This document shows positions 46,901-57,257 of a stretch of DNA of 64,000 nucleotides, one piece after another (within the stretch, counting starts at the first letter, position 1; every line of letters begins with the position of its first letter). The DNA is taken from positions 36,298 to 100,297 of the forward strand of contig JAOPGA020001376.1 of assembly GCA_026419775.2 (NCBI GenBank), in the 5' to 3' direction. A model generated the notes under the pieces. The model ran no database searches. It saw only the letters and a list, made by a program, of their open reading frames with translations, and was not told the DNA's origin. Source of the stretch: Acrasis kona. Taxonomy: Eukaryota; Heterolobosea; Eutetramitea; Acrasida; Acrasidae. Position numbers and translations under genes: made by a program.

Positions 46901-48582
46901 AAAGCGAACAAGAAATTAGCGTGACCAATCCAACGAACGAACGAGTGGTACTCGACGCTAGTTTTAGTCATCAAACCAATCACAATTTCTCTCTAGTGCA
47001 TAATAACTCAGTCAATACCAGTACTGCCACGAATAGCACGAATGCATTATCGTCATTACAAGCTCAACAATTAATCATGCAACCTTTCGAAACCATTAGA
47101 GCCAAAGTCATGTACTTGCCATCATCCATCGAACCAAGAATCGAAAAGGCAACATTGACCCTATTCAACAGAACTGCTGGCACTTGGTCATTTGATTTAC
47201 AGGGAAGCGGAAAGAGACCCACTCAAGTCGACACCCAAACTGTATACGGACAAATCTCCAGTAACGCCTCCTCTCTCATCACCTTCAGAAATCCATTCCC
47301 TGTCGAAAAAAAGGTGTTGGTCAAATTGGCGCCCATGAATGGACCGCCATTAGAGGACCATGAGCAACTCACAAGCACTTCGAGCCAAGTCAGCACTCCA
47401 GGTCCCAAATTGACCAATCAGAGCGTGCCTAGTTCACAACAAAAAATCAAACCGAACGAACCTCCAGTGGTCGCGCTATCGAAAAACAATCCAACTAGTC
47501 CTTCTAAAACCACTAATCAGGACAATAACAGCGTGTTTAGGTTGATGCTAAAGAATAGAAACACTGGAATTGCATTACCTGCATTCGGAACTCTACAAAT
47601 ACCTTTTACCTTCTCTCCGCAAGCCATGAGAGAATATAACACCATGATATTGGTTACTGTAATCGATAGTAATGGAGGTATAGGCGACGGAGATATCACT
47701 TGGAGATTTGTGGTGAATGGCATTGCAGAGGCCACTACGACCGAAACATTTGGTTTCAAGTGTCAGGCCAGAACAAGTATCGAAAAGGTGATTCAAATAT
47801 CATTACCCGCTGCAGAATCAGTCGATACTTTGAATTTGGAAGATGAGGAAATGGATTCTCAGTTGGCGCAGCACGATCATGGCGAGGAATACGTTCATGA
47901 GATTATCATACCCGATCATCAACAATACTTAAGAGCCATCAAACGCTCTCTCACATTCTCTCGCATCAAATCACAAACGGCAGATCGTAATCAATTGTTA
48001 TTCAAGGTGGTATTTGCTCCGCTGCGACCCATCAGAGGAATCGCTCAATTGTTAATTCATAGAAAGAACGGAGGTTTGTGGAGATATGAATTACAATTAG
48101 ATGCTCAACAAGGAGAATTGGACGACACTATTGAAGTACAGAGCAGCATAGGAAGAACGGAGCGCGTTAGCTTTAGATTATCAAATATTTCTGCTCATCA
48201 AGCTCCGTTCGAAGCGTATTTCACTAGCGAGAGTAGTGTTGATTTGAGCGTCACGCCCAACAAGGGAACACTGGCTGCTTATGGATACGAAGGCACTCCA
48301 TTCGTAATTGCATTTACGGCCAATCACTATGGAAAGGTTGCCACTGGAGTGTTGGTGATTGACACTGAGGAAATGCAGTGGAGATATGCAGTCAGGGGTG
48401 TGTTGCCAAAATATGTACCTCCAAGTAGAAGTCAAATTACATCCAATTTGAATCAAACTACCCAGTCTAGTGCTAATAAAATAAATAACTCCACCACTAG
48501 TGTCAACGCTACTCATTTGAGTACAATGTCTACTACCAGTAACAATACAATCAAGAGGACGACAAGTAAGAAAAAGATGTAA
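37983..48582 (+). CDS. CFAP47: CFAP47-like axonemal giant protein, two exons, ~3519 aa
   Basis: Exons 37983-38687 and 38728-48582 around a 40-nt intron; the second exon is 9.9 kb without a stop. The protein is a chain of ASH/MSP-type Ig-like domains (recurring patterns such as VIIPSEG, IDPFQQIPIQF, GRLTPGQASHIQIFFTP) with a calponin-homology region in the middle. HYDIN shares the Ig-like repeats but lacks the central CH domain, so CFAP47 (central-apparatus-linked, sperm flagella in animals) is the better match. The CH region, ~1735-2150, is split by a Gly/Ser/Asn-rich insert. An acidic stretch lies near 1250-1280 and two polyQ runs near 1870 and 2200. Implies a flagellate stage. Confidence 0.85.
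43627..43650 (+). repeat. CAA-repeat tract encoding polyGln (first)
   Basis: A run of mainly CAA codons within the CFAP47-like frame, between the two parts of the CH region. A second run of CAA/CAG codons lies at 44621-44655. Both are microsatellites likely to vary in length. Confidence 0.85.
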
Positions 48583-48679
48583 ATAAAATTTTGTTTATAT
48601 TTAATTGTAATTTATTTAAAAATAGCATCACAAGAGTGTTTCGTTAAAGGCTCTTCGATTAAAGCTCGTTGCGCCAGTT

Positions 48680-49372
48680 ATGCTTCTTTGTAGAGTCAAT
48701 AAAATTTTATTATGGATATCAGATTTTAGAACTCACATTACAATAAAAAAATCAATTTTTGTCCAACACATGCTACATCAATACCGCACACAAGTTAAGC
48801 TCGGTCTGAAAATCTTCGCTCATAATAAACAGATGAATAAAAGCATGCACACAGCTTTGGATATCCATCATCAAGATGGAAAAGAAAATTTTAACAATCA
48901 AGATTTTCCTCTTTTCACTCTGTTCAAATCCTTGCAAGGTGACTGGAATTTTACAAGAAATCTTAATAGCACAAACAAAAACCTTCCATCTGGGAATGTA
49001 ATAGGTACTTGTGGTTTCTCAATTGCTTCGAAGGAATTACAACAATACATATACAATGAGCAGGGTGTATTTTATAGTGATGTTGGGGAAATGAATGTAA
49101 AGAAAAATTACGTGTACGAACTTTCAGACAACATGTTGTCCGTGTATTTTACTAGTAATAATGAAAAAAGTGATTTATTCCATCACTTAGATTTTGATAC
49201 CCCTCGGAACGTGAATATTGCGAGTGGTTACCACTTGTGTGGGAATGATGAATATTTTGTCAAATACCAATTCGCTCTATGTGATGATGGCAGCGTCAAA
49301 GAGTTCTCTATTACGTACAAGGTGATTGGTCCAATGAAAAATTACACTTCCTTCTCCAAGTACCGCAGGTGA
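48680..49372 (+). CDS. DUF6314-family protein, up to 230 aa
   Basis: The conserved part (~residues 75-230) shows the family order: LQGDWNFTRN, G.CGF..A.., YIYNEQGVF, HLDFDTP, GYHLCGNDEYFVKYQF, and the terminal V.GPMKNYTSFSKYRR. The family is small, found in bacteria and eukaryotes, with no established function; the fold is probably a lipocalin-like barrel. The first ATG is at 48680; the first ~50 residues are basic and hydrophobic and could be a targeting sequence, or translation may start at an internal ATG at 48833. Tail of CFAP47 is 97 nt upstream. Confidence 0.8.
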   Translation: MLLCRVNKILLWISDFRTHITIKKSIFVQHMLHQYRTQVKLGLKIFAHNKQMNKSMHTALDIHHQDGKENFNNQDFPLFTLFKSLQGDWNFTRNLNSTNKNLPSGNVIGTCGFSIASKELQQYIYNEQGVFYSDVGEMNVKKNYVYELSDNMLSVYFTSNNEKSDLFHHLDFDTPRNVNIASGYHLCGNDEYFVKYQFALCDDGSVKEFSITYKVIGPMKNYTSFSKYRR

Positions 49373-49471
49373 AAGATGAAGTACTCATTGTAATAAAAAA
49401 ACTTGTAACACCAACACCAAGCTTGTATACAAGTACAATATTTATTTATGTCAATTTTCATTTTATAATTG

Positions 49472-52128
49472 TCACTTTACACTCATAATTTCTAGAGCTA
49501 CTGTTTTACGTTTCTTGGGACGACAAACACAGATTACGCATATTATAGTAGTACACACAAGCAGCAAACAAGCAGCGAGTACTACACCTATCACAATACC
49601 TGTGATCGCTGCTTGTGTGATACCTGTAAGAGTTTTGTCTTGATTCTTTAGTTTCCTACTTCCATAATACATAACATTGATAGACACATTGCCAGCAGCA
49701 GAAGCAGCGCGTGTTCCTGTTTGAGATAAGCTCACGCAGATAAAGAAAGTATCTGTTGACAGGCTTGATTTCAGATCATTATTTACAAGAATTGTGCTCT
49801 GTTTCGCCAATAAATTTTCTTTAGAATCAATTATTTGTGATCCCCATTGTGTAACATCTTGGTCGATGACTCCATATACAAGATAGTTTGTGTTTGTGTT
49901 TAGAGTGATGCTGGTCTGGGTTGTTGTGTCTGCTTTGACATTCATTGATTGTGTGGAATCCGCATTGAATATGACAGAGGAAGATACCTTCTTTTCTCCT
50001 GTTCCTGATTGTAGCCATACTTCCGCTGCTGTCCCAGACGGTAATAATGCTGGAAGATTGAATGCTACAAAAGTTTGGACGCCAGGTACCATAATATCTG
50101 GTTTAAAGCAGAGACCTTGTCTGCTTGCTGAAGATAAATCAGCTGTGATTTGTAGTTGATTATCAGGTGTCATTTGATATCTAGCGCTAGATGTACTTTG
50201 ACTAATCTTGCTTACAGCAGCACTGTTTATAGAGTTTGATAGAGTTGAACTATTAAAACTGTTATAGTTTTCTGATATTGCTTGCAGGTCGACATCACAC
50301 TTTGCGCCAATCACATCTGTTCTAAAACACCTGCAATTGTCTTGAGATATACAAGCGCCTTTACCTGAACAAACAGAAGTGTTGGTATTCAATATACCAA
50401 AGCATTGGAGAAGTGGAGTAGGCGTTGGTGTTAATGTGGATGTTGGTGTAGAAGTAGGAGTGGGTGTAGGCGTTGGTGTAGGAGTAGGTGTTGGTGTCGG
50501 AGTGGGCGTTGGAGTAGGCGTAAGCGTCGGAGTAGGAGTGGGTGTAGGTGTTGGTGTAGGTGTCGGAGTAGGTGTTGGAGTTGGTGTAGGCGTTGGTGTC
50601 GGAGTGGGTGTTGGAGTAGGTGTCGGAGTAGGTGTTGGTGTAGGCGTTGGAGTAGGCGTAAGCGTCGGAGTAGGAGTGGGTGTAGGTGTTGATGTCGGAG
50701 TAGGTGTTGGAGTTGGTGTAGGCGTTGGTGTCGGAGTGGGCGTAGGAGTTGAAGTAGGTGGGAAGTATGTTGCTAGATTAAACATGGCTGATTGAGTAGT
50801 ATAAACTTCATTATATTTTGTTAAAATCGACTGCTGTCCTTGAACTTTCGCCACCAGGGGTAAAATTGTTGCTAAACAATTTGTAGGATTGGTACTATTA
50901 GACGAACAAGCACCGTTACTGTACAATGTTAAAATAGCAAAAAACACAATCACTTACGCATTTACGCCGTAGATATAGACATTTCCATCATCACCTAACA
51001 CTTGAGTAATCGTATTTGTTCCTCCGATATCAACTGGATTAACCCCAGCAGGAAGAGTAATGTTTGAAGGCTGGAATACATTTGCTGGTATGCTTTGTGT
51101 ATCCCATCCACCTTTTCTTCCAACAGAACCTGAGCTAGCGAAATATATTGTACCATTTTGGGAGAGTAGCATGGTACAAGCTCCAGTTTGATGAACCTTT
51201 TTGAATTTGACTTGATCGAGACCAGCGGAAGATAGGTCAGTTGGAGAATTAATACTACTCGATCCAGTAACCCCTAATGCAGTATTTCTTCAAAATCAGT
51301 TGTTCATAAACGTTAAAAGACTTACGTATTATCTCCGAAGACCAGCACGTACCCACTTTCATCAATTAGTACCACAGACGAAGTCAAGCAATTACCAAAC
51401 ATGGTGTAGTTTGCAACTCGGGGCAACAATACTTGATTGAGCACTGAAGAAGATGCACTACCACTCCCAGAGCCTAGTTGCCCTTTAGAATTGGATCCTA
51501 CAGAATAAATGGATCCGTTATTCAACCTAAAGTATGCAGCTCTATTAGTTCCTAATACCTGAACAATGAATGAAGGATATGCAAAACTGGTGTCCACAAC
51601 GTATGGGCCTGTTGAAGAGAGAGATGTATCCAGTCCTAACATTTGTCTATTGATGTATTATAAATGTTTGAGCAAGCGCGTAATGATTACGTTTGGTCAT
51701 TTGCTCCCATCGCAATGACTGAACCATTTTTAAACAACAAGTAATTAAAGTTGCCTCCTGCAGATATCTGAACTACTGGGTTGTTATTATTCTCCAATCC
51801 TAATGTATTAATTTGAATCGGTACTGGATTTGATGAGCCGCTTATTCCTAACTGCTTCGAACTACAGCAAAGTGAATACAAAGGAATCTAAAAAATACCT
51901 TGACGTTCCAGCACCGAACACACTTCCATTTGTAAGGAGGAACAAATTAAAGTTAGCTCCTCCGGACACTGTCGAAATAGATCCAAGAGGCAGAAGTGGG
52001 GTATTGGCGACTGAATTTGTAGAGGTAGTACCATCGCCCGCCATACCCAATGTATTCAATCCTCTCTGAACAGGAATAATAATTCCATTGCAAGCTACAA
52101 TTAGAATTATCAGCACAATCTCCCTCAT
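49472..52128 (-). CDS. RCC1-propeller / Thr-Pro stalk / EGF-like / TM surface protein, five exons, 832 aa
   Basis: Exons 52128-51899, 51861-51691, 51646-51326, 51287-50958, 50918-49472; introns 37-44 nt. Signal peptide [15 protein letters not shown]. Residues ~15-360 form an RCC1-type propeller ([11 protein letters not shown], [17 protein letters not shown] units). A Thr-Pro stalk of ~120 residues follows, probably O-glycosylated, then an EGF-like module ([16 protein letters not shown]). A ~220-residue extracellular domain leads to a TM helix ([20 protein letters not shown]) and a short basic tail ending VALEIMSVK. The half from the EGF module onward is homologous to the neighbour at 52585. 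Likely a plasma-membrane receptor or adhesin; no ligand is known. Confidence 0.88.
50405..50765 (-). repeat. Minisatellite encoding the Thr-Pro stalk
   Basis: Imperfect 6-nt/12-nt units (GGTGTA, GGCGTT, GGAGTA on the plus strand) encoding alternating Thr-Pro. A higher-order period of 138 nt is visible: the block beginning GCGTTGGAGTAGGCGTAAGC occurs at 50506 and again at 50644. The opposite strand is open as a Val-Gly repeat and is not a gene. Confidence 0.9.
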
Positions 52129-52584
52129 TACTAAGGTACAGCTCAGTTTTGGTGAGGAGAGGCGGCAGAGTTTACGTTTTCTTTCGGACCAATGCGGTAG
52201 TTAACCATCAACCTAAATCGGGAACATTGTCATACAACTATGATAAAAACATCAGGACATCAGACATGAATGAATATTCCCACTTATTTTTATGTTGATT
52301 TATTGATCTTTGTTCAATCTTCGAACAGTAGTCTCTGTGTTTGGAGTAGATACCCATCACCGATCCCCAGGGTCTGGTTTAAAATTTTTTTTCAAGTTGT
52401 AGTATCAATCAATTTAATCTGCTCAAATATTTAATCGTTTAAATTCTACAAGTCTAATAATGAGGAGGGGTGAAAATAAACAGTTGTCATGTTAAGATAA
52501 ATCATTCTTTTGTAATTTTTAGTTTATTTGGCTAATTTGAGCGAAAAGGGCATATAGAGTTAAAAGAATTGTTACTGCTTTGAT
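52129..52584. other. Intergenic between two surface-protein genes
   Basis: About 455 nt, AT-rich. It contains the promoter of the RCC1-propeller gene and the 3' flank of the NHL gene. No RNA or repeat recognised. Confidence 0.5.
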
Positions 52585-55500
52585 TTAAACAGTACTTTGG
52601 TTCAGCTCAATTGGTAATTCGAGGGGGACCTTCTTCTTACTCCTGTACTCGGAGCAAATTAAAATCACTATGATAGCAATAACAACAACGATGGCGCAAA
52701 AAGCGACTACACCAATAACAATACCTGCAATTGCTCCATCACCGAGATTTACTGAATCTTTACGCGATGAAGGAAATGTTGTATTTCCATTTACGACAAA
52801 GGCGCTTCTCTTCTGCGATCCAAAGTACGATATTATCATAGTAGAACTATTCGATTGTATGCTTCTCGAAACACTAATGGTATTGACACAAATGTAGAAT
52901 TTATCAGTTAAAATGGCGTCAATTAAACTTCCATCCGTAAGATAATTGATAGGTGAAGTCAATGCATTTTTCTTGGTGTCGATTATAGAGCTCTGTACGT
53001 AGGAAACATCATCATCAACTCCGATGGTGAGCAAGTAATCTTTATTTGGCTGTATGGTGACACCATCGGAGCTGCTCCCATCAGTATCTAGTCTGATACT
53101 CTGCCCTGCGCTGCTGAAAGATACTAAAGATCTCATCGAATAGCTACCTGAAGCTTGTACAAGCGTTATGCCGGTGGCCAAACCATCCGGGAGAGAGGGA
53201 TAATTAAATAAAATAAAACTCTGGAATCCAACTAGAGACACTGAAGGATTAAAGCATAATGATTTACCTACTTGTAATTGTAGAGATAATTTTGAGTCAT
53301 CTGTCACGGAATAAGGAATATCTCCTGTTGATCCCTTCACCCTACTAGATACGTCTGTATTGACTGTGGTATTTAAATCCTTGCTATTGAAGATGAAGAA
53401 GTTGGAGGAAATTCCGTTCATATCGACCTCGCAGCTTGATCCAATAAATCCGGTATTGCAAATGCAATTATCTTGAGAGGTGCATCTGCCTTTCGCTGAA
53501 CACACCTGAGGATTGTTCGCGGTCATACCGCTACAGGTGATTGATTGAGTTGGTGTTGGCGTCGGTGTTTGTGTCCAAGATGTGGTTGCAGTAGGTGTTG
53601 GAGAGGAAGTAAGCGTAGATGTGACTGTTAGCGTTGGAGTAGGTGTTGGAGTAGGTGTTGATGTTGCAGTGAGCGTAGAGGTGACTGTTTGCGTTGGAGT
53701 AGGCGTTGGAGTAGGTGTTGATGTTGCAGTGGGCGTGGATGCTGGAGTTGGCGTGGGTGTAGACGTAGAGGCGACTGTTTGCGTTGTAGTAGGCGTTAGA
53801 CTAGGAGAAGGAGAAAGTATTAATGTTGAAGTAGGTGTCGAGGTGGATGTTGGTGTCGACGTAGAGGTTGAAGTTGCAGTGCTAGTAGAAGTTGGAGTAT
53901 TCGTGGAGGTAGGTGTTGGAGTGAGCGTTGGGGTTGAAGTCAGTGTTGAGGTGGATGTTTGTGTCGGGGTAGGCGTCGAAGAAGTAGATTGAACATGAGG
54001 AGTAATATTGACAAATCTGACTCGATTGGCTGTTGATTCAACAATGTAAACAAAACCATTAAGATGATCAATAGTAAAACCGTTAACTGTCCCAATATTA
54101 GCTGTAACAGCTGGAATGTCGTTACCATTAAAATTACCAGCTCCTGTTCCCGCAAATAATGTTATGTTTTTGGTAGAGGGATTGTAGATTCTGATACGCG
54201 AATTATAATAGTCCGAGAAATAAACAAGGTTGTTGTATGGATCAAACTTTGTTGCGGAAGGATAACCAACAGGAGCAGTGGATGCCACAACATTATCACC
54301 GTTATATCCAGATGATCCAGTACCTGCAATTGTCGTAATGTTACCGGTAGTGAAATTGATCACTCTAAAGCGTTGATTGGTGTTGTCTCCGACATACAAA
54401 AGGTTATTTACACCATCTAGTGCTATTCCATCAGCATTACCTAAATACGCATTATATGCTAAAATATTGTCACCGTTATAAGCCGTTATTCCCCTACCCG
54501 CGATCGTGGTGATGTTGTTTGTTGTGCGATTGACAACTCTGATACGAACATTTCCAAGATCTGTAAAATAAACAAGATTGTTTGGATTATCTATAACAAT
54601 TCTTCTCGGACGATCCATATTAGCATCGGTTGCTCTTATATTCTCTCCATTGTATACAGTTTGACCTGTACCTGCAAACGTCGTTATAATTCCAGTGTTG
54701 CGGTCGACTACTCTCACACGATTGTTGCCGGCGTCTGATATGTAAACAAGATTGTTTATGTAGTCTATCGCCAATCCTATAGGAGTATTCAATTGAGCGT
54801 TAGTGGCCAGTATATTGTCTCCGTTATATCCAGGTATCCCTGTTCCCGCAAATGTTGTCGTAATGTTAGTGTTGCGATCAATAACCCTAATACGATTATT
54901 ATAAACATCAGAGATATACACGAGGTTGTTGTCCGAGACTACATCCATTGGATAATTGAAGCGGCAATAAGATACATCAAGACCGTCGCCAGCATAATTT
55001 TTATATCCACTTCCGGCAAAGGTAGAGATATAACCGTTTTTCACCACCCTCACAAGAGAGGCATCTTTATCTATAATGAAAACTCGATCTTCCACTGTAT
55101 CTACTAGTGTATCATAAATAAGACTAGTTAATGGAGCAGAAGTTGCTAAAATATTGTCTTGGGGTAATCCAATGTTACCAGCTCCAACAGAACTTGTTCC
55201 TGCAAAAGGTGTTACAATATTACTGGTGCAGTTGACGACCCTGATGCGCGCATTACCCTGATCCGTAATATAAAGAAGGTTTTTGGTGCTATCGAAAGAT
55301 AATCTTACTGGAGCATAAAACATGGCGCTTGTTGCTGTGGCATTATCTCCGGCGTATCCAGCTGTTCCCGTGCCAGCGAATGTTTTTATAATGTTGCTGG
55401 TGCGGTTGACTACCTTCACGCGATTAGTGGAGGAATCTGCAATATATACCAGGTTTCTCGCGACATCTACAGCAACAGAAGTAGGTCTTCTGAACTGAGC

Positions 55501-56178
55501 GTTTGTTGCTAACCCGTTATCTCCGGAATTCCCATTTACTCCTTTACCTGCGAATGTCGTGATGTTGCCGGTAGCACGATCTACTATTCTGATACGATAA
55601 CCCTGTGTGTCTGCAATATAAACTAGGTTGTTGACGCTGTCTATGGTTATTGATTCCGGCCCAGCAATGGTAGCGTTTATTGCTGCAATGTTGTCTCCAT
55701 TATATGTATTTACTCCTGTACCTGCAAATGTCTTTATGATGTTGGTAGCACGATCGACGACTCTGATACGATTGTTGGAGGAATCTGCGATGTAGACAAG
55801 GTTGTTTATGAAATCTATTGCTACACCATATGGATTATACAATTGAGCCGTGTTTGCTAAAATGTTGTCTCCATTATATCCATATAGGGCAGTGCCAGCA
55901 AATGTGGTGATGAGATTGCTTGTAATGTTGAGTTGATAAATTCGGTGTAGACTGCAAATGTACATGAGTGCCTTCTCTCTATCATACCCAAGACATCTTG
56001 GAAACATGACTGAGTTATTTGAAAGTATGTTTTCTCCCAAATAACCCTCCTCACCTCCGGCAAATGCATTAATCATCCCAATGGGTTGTGCTCTTGTAAG
56101 CACAAACAACAGCACAGAAAATACAATCGTGACACTCACGCAATAACTGCTTTTCATGACTTTTGGTGGGATTCTCAA
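52585..56178 (-). CDS. NHL-propeller / Thr-Pro stalk / EGF-like / TM surface protein, 1197 aa
   Basis: Single exon. A hydrophobic N-terminal segment (CVSVTIVFSVLLFVLTRAQ) is a signal peptide. About twelve NHL-type repeats of ~56 residues follow, each with NNLVYIAD..NNRIRVV and a TFAGTG..YNGDN turn, giving two propellers or one large one. A Ser/Thr-Pro stalk (genomic 53540-53990), an EGF-like module (VCSAKGRCTSQDNCIC), a ~220-residue domain, a TM helix (GAIAGIVIGVVAFCAIVVV) and a tail with RSKKKVPLELP complete it. From the EGF module on it matches the RCC1-propeller neighbour. Probably a cell-surface recognition or adhesion protein. Confidence 0.9.
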   Translation of the reverse strand: MRIPPKVMKSSYCVSVTIVFSVLLFVLTRAQPIGMINAFAGGEEGYLGENILSNNSVMFPRCLGYDREKALMYICSLHRIYQLNITSNLITTFAGTALYGYNGDNILANTAQLYNPYGVAIDFINNLVYIADSSNNRIRVVDRATNIIKTFAGTGVNTYNGDNIAAINATIAGPESITIDSVNNLVYIADTQGYRIRIVDRATGNITTFAGKGVNGNSGDNGLATNAQFRRPTSVAVDVARNLVYIADSSTNRVKVVNRTSNIIKTFAGTGTAGYAGDNATATSAMFYAPVRLSFDSTKNLLYITDQGNARIRVVNCTSNIVTPFAGTSSVGAGNIGLPQDNILATSAPLTSLIYDTLVDTVEDRVFIIDKDASLVRVVKNGYISTFAGSGYKNYAGDGLDVSYCRFNYPMDVVSDNNLVYISDVYNNRIRVIDRNTNITTTFAGTGIPGYNGDNILATNAQLNTPIGLAIDYINNLVYISDAGNNRVRVVDRNTGIITTFAGTGQTVYNGENIRATDANMDRPRRIVIDNPNNLVYFTDLGNVRIRVVNRTTNNITTIAGRGITAYNGDNILAYNAYLGNADGIALDGVNNLLYVGDNTNQRFRVINFTTGNITTIAGTGSSGYNGDNVVASTAPVGYPSATKFDPYNNLVYFSDYYNSRIRIYNPSTKNITLFAGTGAGNFNGNDIPAVTANIGTVNGFTIDHLNGFVYIVESTANRVRFVNITPHVQSTSSTPTPTQTSTSTLTSTPTLTPTPTSTNTPTSTSTATSTSTSTPTSTSTPTSTLILSPSPSLTPTTTQTVASTSTPTPTPASTPTATSTPTPTPTPTQTVTSTLTATSTPTPTPTPTLTVTSTLTSSPTPTATTSWTQTPTPTPTQSITCSGMTANNPQVCSAKGRCTSQDNCICNTGFIGSSCEVDMNGISSNFFIFNSKDLNTTVNTDVSSRVKGSTGDIPYSVTDDSKLSLQLQVGKSLCFNPSVSLVGFQSFILFNYPSLPDGLATGITLVQASGSYSMRSLVSFSSAGQSIRLDTDGSSSDGVTIQPNKDYLLTIGVDDDVSYVQSSIIDTKKNALTSPINYLTDGSLIDAILTDKFYICVNTISVSRSIQSNSSTMIISYFGSQKRSAFVVNGNTTFPSSRKDSVNLGDGAIAGIVIGVVAFCAIVVVIAIIVILICSEYRSKKKVPLELPIELNQSTV
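53540..53990 (-). repeat. Minisatellite encoding the Ser/Thr-Pro stalk
   Basis: 6-nt-based repeat encoding TPTPTPT and TSTSTPTS runs, more degenerate than the neighbour's stalk. A block GTTGCAGTGAGCG/GTTGCAGTGGGCG recurs with flanking GACTGTTTGCGTTG about 60 nt apart, indicating internal duplications. The antisense Val-Gly frame is a by-product. Confidence 0.85.
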
Positions 56179-57257
56179 TAGTTCTGAGGTTATTCTTAAA
56201 AAGTAACTCTTTTATATAAAAGTACTGGCAGGTTGATTTTTTGAGAATCTGCAAGAGTCCAACCCGACAACTGCCTAACATCAGCCCAAATTAAGTCATT
56301 TACATGTTTAGTCAACTGGGGCGAAGACGTAGAAGAAATATTATCAGACTGTAGAAAATACACTGCTCTACACATCAAAAAATTGTGTAGACGATGAACT
56401 TATGATGAGTTGACTAAACATACAATGACTTAAAAAAGAGGTATTTCCCGCCGCGTTGAAAAAACCTGCATCTTTTACAATTTGTAGTGCATGAACATAA
56501 CAGTATAAAATTTGAGTACGTATTTTATGTACTACTTGTGGGGGTAACTTTAATAAAATCTTCTCTTTTCTTATCGTCGGAAAAAGTGAAGGTGACCACT
56601 GAATTTGCACCACCGGAACAAATTTGACTTTGCGCCACCAGTAAAATCCCACCACTGTCGATAACACTCAGTGTAAACCACCAAAATCAGCGCCGATTAG
56701 AATTCATCTTTCTTCAAGATACATAGCACATAAAAATTACCGTATATACTACACTCTGGAACTCCTTGTGGTCGAGTGTTTTCATATATAATTTTATAAT
56801 CACTGAGATTGTAATTACTTATAGCCCTTTGAGTTACTGTCTAGTACACCAAGTACATAATTACAGCATTGTTGCAGCCTATTTATAATGATTACTTAAT
56901 ACGTTTTTGGCGACATATTGTAAGAGATGGATAATCCAATCTCTTGGATTTTCTTAAACGTTCCGAGTTGCATTTAAAAGCTGCCTATAGAATACCCATT
57001 CGCTAAAAAAACTAACGATTAAACGTATGGCAATGGTTCGATTGATTCTGCATATATACATGACGGATACGCACTTTGAAAAGTGCAATGTGATATATAA
57101 AGCCCGTTTATAGGCGTTTTAAGTAGAAGACCCATCAGTTTATACTTAATAAAATTGGTACCACATACTTGAAATTTATTCGCACTTTCTGTTTGCATCA
57201 TCCTAATATAACCATGGTCCCTCTAACTCATATCCATTCCTATAAAAACTAACAATC
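56179..57257. other. Intergenic, about 1.1 kb, with one inverted repeat
   Basis: Divergent promoter region between the NHL gene and the RCC1 gene. Apart from the inverted repeat at 56291-56433, I saw no exon, tRNA or tandem array. A 99-codon minus-strand frame (56368-56667) overlaps the inverted repeat and looks random. Confidence 0.5.
56291..56433. repeat. 143-nt inverted-repeat element bounded by TTAA
   Basis: The left arm 56291-56317 starts TTAAGTCATT and ends TTTAGTCAACT; the right arm 56408-56433 is its reverse complement apart from a few positions. An inner TCTACAC/GTGTAGA pair lies near 56368-56392. TTAA at both ends could be part of the arms or a target duplication. The size and form suit a MITE, but only one copy is in view. 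Confidence 0.5.

Noticed and set aside
38782-48582. HYDIN as identity of the giant axonemal protein
   Set aside because: HYDIN shares the Ig-like repeats but lacks a central CH domain; CFAP47 fits better.
50379-50795. 138-codon plus-strand frame of Val-Gly repeats
   Set aside because: It is the antisense of the Thr-Pro stalk minisatellite; the minus strand has the full gene context.
53582-53992. 136-codon plus-strand Val-Gly/Val-Asp frame
   Set aside because: Antisense of the second stalk repeat, no independent support.
56368-56667. 99-codon minus-strand frame
   Set aside because: Random-looking composition and overlaps the inverted-repeat element.
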